Source: Bradyrhizobium hipponense
Lineage (GTDB): Bacteria > Pseudomonadota > Alphaproteobacteria > Rhizobiales > Xanthobacteraceae
Reading direction: 5' to 3'
NCBI RefSeq assembly: GCF_008123965.1
Contig: NZ_VSTH01000021.1
Location: forward strand, 148,912-212,911
DNA length: 64,000 nucleotides
The position numbers were made by a program, and so were the translations under genes. The notes beneath the pieces are model-generated. The model saw only the letters and a program-made list of their open reading frames with translations, was not told the DNA's origin and did not search any database. Shown here one piece after another: positions 54,731 to 61,111 of this stretch (positions within the stretch are counted from its first letter, which is position 1; every line of letters begins with the position of its first letter).

Positions 54731-54968
54731 GGGCGGCGGGGCCGATTCATGGAAGGTCCGAAAGGCCTACCATCAATGCGGCCGGGGAATAAAAAGTTCC
54801 GGCACTCGCGCCAGGTGCCCCGCGGGTCCGGCGCTTCTGATTATGCTAAGTGCGTTTGCTCCGTCGGGCAAAACAGGTGTAGAACTATATCATCCAAAAA
54901 TTGCGCGAGCCCGCCCCGGTGTCGGGCGGCGGGCTTGGTCGCTCCGGCGGCGAAGCCGGTTGGCCGCT

Positions 54969-55154
54969 TTATTTGATGCTGACGAACATGCCCCAGGCCG
55001 CGGCGAGCGCCGCGCCGGAAAAGACGATCAGGGGATTGTCGCAGAACGCGCTGCCATAGCTGCACATGTTCGTGCCGAACTGGCCAAGCTCGTGATGGCT
55101 CGCGGAGTAGAACAGTCCCGACAGCACCAATAATGCGGCGGCGACGTAGTACAT
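54969..55154 (-). CDS. Small two-span membrane protein (61 aa)
   Basis: MYYVAAALLVLSGLFYSASH starts with a hydrophobic segment. A loop with two cysteines (GTNMCSYGSAFCDNP) follows, then a second hydrophobic part (LIVFSGAALAAAWGMFV). GAAGGAGAAACCGCCG ahead of the ATG is a strong ribosome site, which decides this start over the open frame to 55415. The two cysteines may pair on the periplasmic side. The function is unknown. Confidence 0.6.
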   Translation of the reverse strand: MYYVAAALLVLSGLFYSASHHELGQFGTNMCSYGSAFCDNPLIVFSGAALAAAWGMFVSIK

Positions 55155-55414
55155 CGGCGGTTTCTCCTTCGGCGGCTCCGGTATCCCTTTGCGTCGCCAT
55201 GGCGGTGGATGCCCCAGCTTGGCGCGGACAGATTTCATTCCGCCGAATCCGATATGCGGCATTTGACTAAAGTTGGACCGGTTGGGCCAAGCAAACGGCC
55301 TAACGACGCCGCCCAACGAGGCAGTCCTTATCGTGGGTTTATCGCGCGCATCTGGATTGGGCCCACAGGAGGAGGGTCTGGTCATGCGTCCACTTCGGCC
55401 GCTGTCGAAACTCA

Positions 55415-55630
55415 CTACGGCTGAAGAAGACAGAGAAGACGTTGTCGATCTTGCTCGCGGCGGCGCTGGTTGCAGCGCATCATCTCAAGCTCGGCTTGGG
55501 CAGTGGTGATGTCCTGACGTTGCTTCTTCATTTCGATGACACGCGCCTCCTGCACTGCAAGCTGCCGCTCTCCTTCGACAACCTCGCGTTCGATCTGTCT
55601 CAACTCATCAAAGAGCGCATCTTTGTACAT
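55415..55630 (-). CDS. Small coiled-coil protein (71 aa)
   Basis: Starts MYKDALFDELRQIEREVVEG and continues as one long charged helix with heptad-like spacing (EGERQLAVQEARVIEMKKQR), ending CNQRRREQDRQRLLCLLQP. The ribosome site is weak. It may be a real small protein or a spurious helix-rich frame; I lean weakly to real because the helix is unbroken. Confidence 0.4.
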   Translation of the reverse strand: MYKDALFDELRQIEREVVEGERQLAVQEARVIEMKKQRQDITTAQAELEMMRCNQRRREQDRQRLLCLLQP

Positions 55631-55851
55631 AGAGCTTGCAACGGATCACCGTTCGCAGCGTTCCTTTCGGGACGGATCTGGCAAGCAAAGCACGGCTGCG
55701 GGACGCCTTCAGCCCGACGAAACACGCCTGAAACATTGCTGAAACCAGATAGTCCTGAACGCGGCGGCCGCTGGCTCCGCCGGGGCGGCCGTGCAGCGAT
55801 GCAGACGATGCCGTGTCGCATGGTCCAAGTGATCGAACCTCGATCGCGCGC

Positions 55852-56877
55852 TCAGCTGCGGCCGGTTCGTCCCCGGCGGATGAATGCAAGACTGAGGAGG
55901 GCCAAAAAGACGACACCTTGAATAATGAGAATGCGCAATTGGAGACCCGCAAGGGTATCGGCAACAGCCTCGGGATAGCGCGTCTTGAGATCGTTGATGC
56001 TCAGGAACGCTATGGGCATGCTCAGCACAAAACTAACGGCGAATAGCCACAGGTCTGCGGGCGCCTCATGCCCGCGCACGCCGACGCTGCTGAGGATTGC
56101 GCTTTCCTTCGCGTAGACTCCTTGGCCTTCCTGTCCTCCGGGGAAACATATCCTGCCGGGATCCGCCCCAAGAAACAGGCCGCGCTTGGCCAGTAACGCC
56201 GTCATCGGTATCGCGATCAAAAAGCTGAGCCCGAACGAGTACAGGCTGTGCAGAGCGAAGGGCGAGATCTGATCGGCAGTAAAGTTCGCAACAAGGCTGG
56301 GCGGCAAGCGGACCGCGAACAGTGCTGAGAACTCGGTGAGCTGCTTGTACCAGCTGGGAAAGGAGGCTATCGCCGGCAGCAGGATGGTGGTGAAGACCGT
56401 TGTGAGCTGAGGTGACTTCCAGCGTTCGATCGCGGCATCCAGGCGACCCAGCAGCGCCGAGCGCGCGGTGTCGGATATCCCGTCACCGAGCAGAATTTCC
56501 TGTCGCAACCGCCGAAGCCGCCCGTGGAAATGCCCTTTCATGAAGATGATCAGGAGCGGGCGAACGAATATCAGCGGTGCCGAGGGGGCTTCGCCGCGCC
56601 ATAACCAGATCCAGATATAGTGAAGTTGCCGCAGGAAGAACTGCCGGTACCGCCAATGCCCGGGAAAGCAGTTTCGGATCGCTATGACGAGGTTGACCGG
56701 AATGATGAGAAACACCCCGACCACGAAGAAGAAGTAAAACTTCAACACCGCCCAGAGCAAGATCAGCATTGGCATGATGCTGACAAGGGGCAGGTCGAGG
56801 GTTCGCCGTTCGACGCCGCGATACAATCCTATCAACTGATCGGTGGCTTCAGCGAATGCATTTTCGGCGTCAGACAT
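55852..56877 (-). CDS. Membrane protein of unknown function (341 aa)
   Basis: An acidic N-terminus (MSDAENAFAEATDQLIGLYR) precedes about five hydrophobic segments (around 30-65, 160-170, 215-235, 280-300, 315-335), with a cytoplasmic basic stretch near 125-140 (HFHGRLRRLRQEILLGDG). No recognised family. It is encoded alone on the minus strand next to the duplicated metallophosphoesterase region, whose lower G+C content it appears to share by eye. Confidence 0.6.
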   Translation of the reverse strand: MSDAENAFAEATDQLIGLYRGVERRTLDLPLVSIMPMLILLWAVLKFYFFFVVGVFLIIPVNLVIAIRNCFPGHWRYRQFFLRQLHYIWIWLWRGEAPSAPLIFVRPLLIIFMKGHFHGRLRRLRQEILLGDGISDTARSALLGRLDAAIERWKSPQLTTVFTTILLPAIASFPSWYKQLTEFSALFAVRLPPSLVANFTADQISPFALHSLYSFGLSFLIAIPMTALLAKRGLFLGADPGRICFPGGQEGQGVYAKESAILSSVGVRGHEAPADLWLFAVSFVLSMPIAFLSINDLKTRYPEAVADTLAGLQLRILIIQGVVFLALLSLAFIRRGRTGRS

Positions 56878-57456
56878 GAGGAATCCGCCGTGTGATCTGC
56901 TGCAGGCGAACCGCTCGCCCAGCCTAGCGCGGCGCGGGAGTTGTCATTGTGAAACACCTCACACGGGCAGCGCCAAATTGCACGGGGAAGGCTCCGGATA
57001 AGCCGAGGTCCCGGCTTTGCGTGCTCCTTTGCTTTTCGACCCGCATGCCGACACAGCGCGGCTGGACGATAAGACGCTTGGCGAGGCGGTGCTTGCTGCT
57101 CGATGCGCGGCTCGCCGGTGAGGTCAAGGTGCGCGGCGGGGGGTGGTTAAAAGTTCAGGCATATCTATGCGGGACCGGTCTTCCTGGTTCATGCGCAAAA
57201 TTCCGGAATTAAATACTAAAAGCCACCGGCCTGGGACGCAGGTGCGGCGAGCCATGACCCAAAGCGACATCGAGCTCATAGCGAAGTTCCACACGCCCAA
57301 CAGGAAGTTGCACACGCCCAGCAGGTTTATAAGAAAAGCCGGAAGATCTTCCAGGACTTGGTGCTGCCAAGCAGTCAGCCGAAAGGAAATTTCTGACGAG
57401 TTGGCAAGCCCTGGTGCTCCCATCGAAGGTTGAGCCGATTCGGAGGAAGTCGTTCC
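56878..57456. other. Intergenic region with a tandem repeat
   Basis: About 580 bp without a convincing gene. It contains a two-copy, 21-bp tandem repeat at 57284-57325. Overlapping open frames on both strands are low-complexity and were not called. Confidence 0.45.
57284..57325. repeat. Two-copy 21-bp tandem repeat
   Basis: AAGTTCCACACGCCCAACAGG is followed at once by AAGTTGCACACGCCCAGCAGG, two mismatches. Its role is unknown; it lies in the leader region of the first metallophosphoesterase gene. Confidence 0.75.
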
Positions 57457-58395
57457 ATGGACGAAGATATCCTACACAAATTGGAGGGGCGTCTCGGACC
57501 GCTCCATGCGAGACAGCGATTGGCTATCGAGACGGATCATGAGGCACAGATCTTCGGCCACGGCCTTCTCTCCTTTCACATAGAGAACTGGTATCCGGTC
57601 CATTCTATCGTCCGAAATGCGCTCAAGCTGACCGGTCTCTACTGGCGCGGACGCCGAAATACAGAAAGCATTCTCGTCAAACGAAATGATGTTGTGTTCA
57701 AGGAGCTGCCACCGCTTTTCGACGGCTTCACCATACTCCACATTAGCGACATGCACGTGGATATGAATGAAGCTGCCATGCAGCGCCTTATCGAACTCGT
57801 CGGCGACAAGCACTACGATCTATGTGCTCTAACCGGGGACTATCGGGGGAAGAATCTTGGACCGTTTGAGGCTACCTTGAACGGCGTTGCACGAGTGCGA
57901 GCTCATCTAAAGGAGCCCGTTTATGGGGTTCTGGGCGACCACGATACCATCCAAATGGTTCCGGGGCTGGAAGCCATGGGAATACATATACTGCTTAACG
58001 AAAGCGAGGTGATCGTGCGCGGCGATCAGCAAATCTATCTAGCTGGAATCGATGACGCTCATTGCTTCAAGGCCGACGATATCGAAAAGGCTGCGTTGCA
58101 GATACCGTTTGGCGAGTTCTCCATCTTACTGTCACACACACCGGAGGTCTATCATCAGGCGGCTCATGCCGGTTTTAATTTGTTGCTGAGCGGGCATACG
58201 CACGGCGGGCAGATCTGTCTGCCAGGATCTATTCCGATCATACTTGATGCAGTATTGCCTCGACAGATGGGAGCAGGAGCTTGGCGGTATCATGACATGG
58301 CCGGCTACACCTCTGTCGGTGCTGGATCGAGCGTCGTTCCTGTTCGCCTCTACTGTCCACCAGAAATCACCCTGCACTGCCTTCGTTCGGGCTAA
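57457..58395 (+). CDS. Calcineurin-like metallophosphoesterase, copy 1
   Basis: A 312-residue protein with no membrane segment. The di-metal motifs are SDMHVDMNE (D-x-H), TGDYRGKN (GD), LGDHD (in place of GNHD), SHTPE and GHTHGGQ. The start MDEDILHKLEGRLGPL at 57457 follows GGAGGAAGTCGTTCC. By eye it is roughly 70 percent identical to the copy at 59067, and the sequence is similar from end to end. It is convergent with the CarS-like gene, 7 bp apart. The YkuE-type group of these enzymes can act on lipids; the substrate here is unknown. Confidence 0.82.
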   Translation: MDEDILHKLEGRLGPLHARQRLAIETDHEAQIFGHGLLSFHIENWYPVHSIVRNALKLTGLYWRGRRNTESILVKRNDVVFKELPPLFDGFTILHISDMHVDMNEAAMQRLIELVGDKHYDLCALTGDYRGKNLGPFEATLNGVARVRAHLKEPVYGVLGDHDTIQMVPGLEAMGIHILLNESEVIVRGDQQIYLAGIDDAHCFKADDIEKAALQIPFGEFSILLSHTPEVYHQAAHAGFNLLLSGHTHGGQICLPGSIPIILDAVLPRQMGAGAWRYHDMAGYTSVGAGSSVVPVRLYCPPEITLHCLRSG

Positions 58396-58402
58396 CGGCG
58401 GG

Positions 58403-58891
58403 CTAATATGGTTCGTCGCGCAGGTGGGCCCGGAATAGAAAACGAGACAGAATCAGCGCGCCAATAAAAAAGATCCCGACGCCAAGCACTATGTCTGCGA
58501 TCGTCAATGAAAGTGCGTCGCGGCATGCCAGCATCGGAAATAGGGATTCGGGAATCTGATCGAGCCCGAGTGCCTGGCTGCTGGGCGGAGAGTTTAGGCG
58601 GCGCTTCACGAAACTGGAGAACAAATCGCCCGCCATAGCCGCAACCGCTACGATTGCACCAATCGTCAGATCCAGACCGATAAGCGGGGCGCTTGCTGTC
58701 GTGACGAGGACTGAAATCAAGATACCGCGGATGGTCTTCGATGGCCCAAACCACGGCCGCCCATCAAAAAATACGGTGCCGGCATCCAGCGGAAAGGAAA
58801 AACGTGAGCCAAAAATCTTCTTCGCAACGATCGGTGTGCCGTTCGCCAACGTCATTAAAACCAACAATTGCAGAATATGCAGAAGTCGCAT
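58403..58891 (-). CDS. CarS-like CDP-archaeol synthase/DUF46 family cytidylyltransferase
   Basis: A 162-residue integral membrane protein with four or so hydrophobic segments. The family pattern is visible: FDGRPWFGPSKTIRG near residue 42, GDLFSSFVKRRL near 88 and LDQIPESLFP near 110. CarS uses CTP to activate lipid precursors in archaea, and bacterial relatives are scattered. It is convergent with metallophosphoesterase copy 1. A decayed relative lies at the same place beside copy 2, so the pair moves as a unit. Confidence 0.78.
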   Translation of the reverse strand: MRLLHILQLLVLMTLANGTPIVAKKIFGSRFSFPLDAGTVFFDGRPWFGPSKTIRGILISVLVTTASAPLIGLDLTIGAIVAVAAMAGDLFSSFVKRRLNSPPSSQALGLDQIPESLFPMLACRDALSLTIADIVLGVGIFFIGALILSRFLFRAHLRDEPY

Positions 58892-59066
58892 TTCTTCAGC
58901 TTAGCTTATAGTTGCATCCGACGTTAGTTCGGTCTTCTATTGTGAGCGCCAGTCAGTGGAACGTCTTGCGCCGGTTATCGTGGGGACAAGCCAGGGTCGG
59001 GTTGTTGACCCTGGCCTCATGAGAATACGCTATATCTACCCGAAGGCCGATCAAGGGGGCTAGCTG

Positions 59067-60005
59067 GTGGACGAAGACATTCTGCGCAAACTCGAGATCC
59101 GTCTCGGGCCGCTTCACGCCCGGCAGCGATTGGGGATTGAGCGAGAACATGAAGCTCAGGTATTTGGCCAGGGCCTCACATTTTTTCACCTTGAAAACTC
59201 ATCCTGGGCCGAGTGGATGATTCGAAATGTTCTGCGGGCAACGGGGCTCTATTGGCGTGCACGCCAGAATGCAGAACGCATTCTCGTCAGGCGGAATGAC
59301 TTGAGATTCAAGAAATTACCGCCCCTCTTTGAGGGCTTCACCATTCTCCACATTAGCGACCTTCACGTGGATATGAATGAAGTTGCCATGAACAGACTCA
59401 TCGAGCTGGTTGGCGGCATGCAGTACGATGTGTGTGTCCTGACTGGCGATTATCGGGGTCGGACTTTTGGGCCCTTCCAGCCCGCGCTGGATGGTGTCGC
59501 GCGATTGGGAAATCATCTGAAACAGCCAATCTACGCCGTGCTCGGCAACCACGATACGATTCAGATGGTTCCGGGGCTCGAAGCCATGGGCATTCGCGTG
59601 CTGCTCAATGAATGCGAAACAATCGTTCGTAAGGACCAACGGATCTATCTGGCGGGAATCGACGATGCACATTTCTTCAGAGTGGATAACATCGAAAAAG
59701 CCGCTCTCTCGATACCCCGCGGTGAATTCTCGATCTTGTTGTCTCACACACCGGAGGTTTATCGCCAGGCTGCCGATGCCAATTTTGATCTCATGCTGAG
59801 CGGACACACCCACGGCGGTCAGATTTGTCTCCCCGGATCCATTCCCATCAAGCTCGAGGCGGTGCTGCCAAGACGGATGGGGGCGGGGCCTTGGCAGTAC
59901 GGCGATATGACCGGCTATACTTCCGTTGGTGCGGGCTCGAGCGTCGTTCCCGTGCGCCTCAATTGCCCGCCGGAAATAACTTTGCACCATTTACGTCGCG
60001 CCTGA
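59067..60005 (+). CDS. Calcineurin-like metallophosphoesterase, copy 2
   Basis: A 312-residue paralogue of the gene at 57457. The motifs are SDLHVDMNE, TGDYRGRT, LGNHD (canonical), SHTPE and GHTHGGQ, so all metal-site groups are present. It starts from a GTG at 59067. Both proteins begin MDEDIL and end in a near-identical GYTSVGAGSSVVPVRL stretch. It lies 175 bp beyond the intact carS start, and the carS remnant follows on the opposite strand. Confidence 0.82.
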   Translation: MDEDILRKLEIRLGPLHARQRLGIEREHEAQVFGQGLTFFHLENSSWAEWMIRNVLRATGLYWRARQNAERILVRRNDLRFKKLPPLFEGFTILHISDLHVDMNEVAMNRLIELVGGMQYDVCVLTGDYRGRTFGPFQPALDGVARLGNHLKQPIYAVLGNHDTIQMVPGLEAMGIRVLLNECETIVRKDQRIYLAGIDDAHFFRVDNIEKAALSIPRGEFSILLSHTPEVYRQAADANFDLMLSGHTHGGQICLPGSIPIKLEAVLPRRMGAGPWQYGDMTGYTSVGAGSSVVPVRLNCPPEITLHHLRRA

Positions 60006-60012
60006 CGCTCAC

Positions 60013-60300
60013 TTAATACGGTTCATCACGTACATGAGCCTAAAACAGGAGTCGGGGAGAGAAGTAGCTCGCCGAAGCGAAAACACCCCAACACCCGAGG
60101 CAGCTTTCGGCAACCGAAACCCGCCGATGGCACCGGCGACGGGAAGAATGGCAACGTGCTGTCTGGCACTTGTTTCGAAGTCTGCCCTGCTTTCCATGCT
60201 GAACCCGTTTTTGACACGAAGCGATCCAACAGGTCATAGGTCGGTGTCAGGTTTTCATCCTGTGAACGGCTCCTCCACCAGTACGTGAGTGCCATGAGCG
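60013..60300 (-). pseudogene. Decayed CarS-like gene next to metallophosphoesterase copy 2
   Basis: Translating the minus strand in several frames gives pieces that line up with the intact CarS protein. QVPDSTLPFF aligns with QIPESLFPML, DLLDRFVSK with DLFSSFVKR and RVLGCFRFGELLL with IVLGVGIFFIGALIL. Finally LLF-stop-AHVRDEPY aligns with FLFRAHLRDEPY, followed by the stop at 60013-60015. Frame changes and an internal stop show it is non-functional. The N-terminal part (DGRPWFGPSKT region) was not found. The remnant has the same position and orientation as the intact gene beside copy 1. Confidence 0.72.
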
Positions 60301-60643
60301 GAGGCACTGTCATTCAACTGCAATTTGCGCAGTGCATGAGTCTCTTCTGGACAAGTGTATATCGGCCATTAGCCGACTCTTTCCATAACATCTCAACTGC
60401 GAACGGAGGCCCTGCCCTGGTGCTGCCGCATAACGGCTTGGCTGGCGAGCGGTCCGCGCAAGGGTCTCCAAAATTGCGATTTGCTGTCTGGCGCTTCGCT
60501 CGCGAACGCGTGAAGGGATTTCGTCGACCGCCCGAGAACGCAACAAAACGTCCCAGCGGTGAAACCAATTATCAGGAGCTATGAAGTCACGGCAAAGGAT
60601 GACGGTTGTAGCGTGTGGCTGGATTCTCGGAGAGGGTAAGCTC
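60301..60643. other. Intergenic region without recognised features
   Basis: Around 340 bp upstream of the two tiny membrane-protein ORFs. Open frames here lack protein character. No repeat or hairpin of note. Confidence 0.35.
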
Positions 60644-60739
60644 ATGACTTGGAATCAGCAGCGTTTCACCGCACCTATAGTGATTTTGTGTTGGTCGGCC
60701 TTGAGTATTGCCACGCTTATCATGGTCGGAGCGTGGTGA
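60644..60739 (+). CDS. Candidate tiny single-span membrane protein (31 aa)
   Basis: MTWNQQRFTAPIVILCWSAL continues SIATLIMVGAW and then stops. It has a short polar start and one hydrophobic helix, as in small subunits of membrane complexes. CGGAGAGGG lies 6-9 bases before the ATG. An in-frame ATG at 60581, preceded by AGGAG, would add 21 residues, giving 52. Too short for certainty; the supporting evidence is the ribosome site and the clean helix. Confidence 0.42.
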   Translation: MTWNQQRFTAPIVILCWSALSIATLIMVGAW

Positions 60740-60766
60740 GGCTAAGCTTTACCTGTTTGGCGCGCT

Positions 60767-60865
60767 ATGCGCGAAGAATTCACTTCGTTAGTCTTCTTGG
60801 CCGTCGCATTTGGAGGCGTTGCTCTCCTCTGTTCCGGCCTGTTGGCCCTGATACTCGTGGGATAG
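60767..60865 (+). CDS. Candidate tiny membrane protein (32 aa), possibly truncated by an amber stop
   Basis: MREEFTSLVFLAVAFGGVAL continues LCSGLLALILVG and ends at a TAG. Beyond that stop, the same frame reads another 28 sense codons (TRIYAHNATLDRRLLKLGGR then PVKWFGRS) to a TGA at 60950-60952. That tail looks like a cytoplasmic basic end of one protein, so this may be a 60-residue gene broken by a single change at 60863-60865. There is no clear ribosome site. Confidence 0.38.
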   Translation: MREEFTSLVFLAVAFGGVALLCSGLLALILVG

Positions 60866-61111
60866 ACCAGGATTTACGCCCACAACGCCACGTTGGACCG
60901 CCGCCTGCTGAAACTCGGCGGCAGGCCCGTGAAATGGTTCGGGCGGAGCTGAGCCCGCCGGGGCTGAAGGGGAAGGGCAAATCGTTAGTGAACGGCATTT
61001 TGCGAAGCGCGTCTGACGGGCCATGGGAGCCCCTGAATTCACCGACCGAAATCTCACGCTGTTCACGCGCGGCGTAAGCGGGCCGAGCGGAAGGAGCTAA
61101 GGATTCGACCG

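Noticed and set aside
60649..61077. 142-codon plus-strand frame
   Set aside because: It overlaps both tiny membrane-protein frames in another phase, with no domain and mixed composition.
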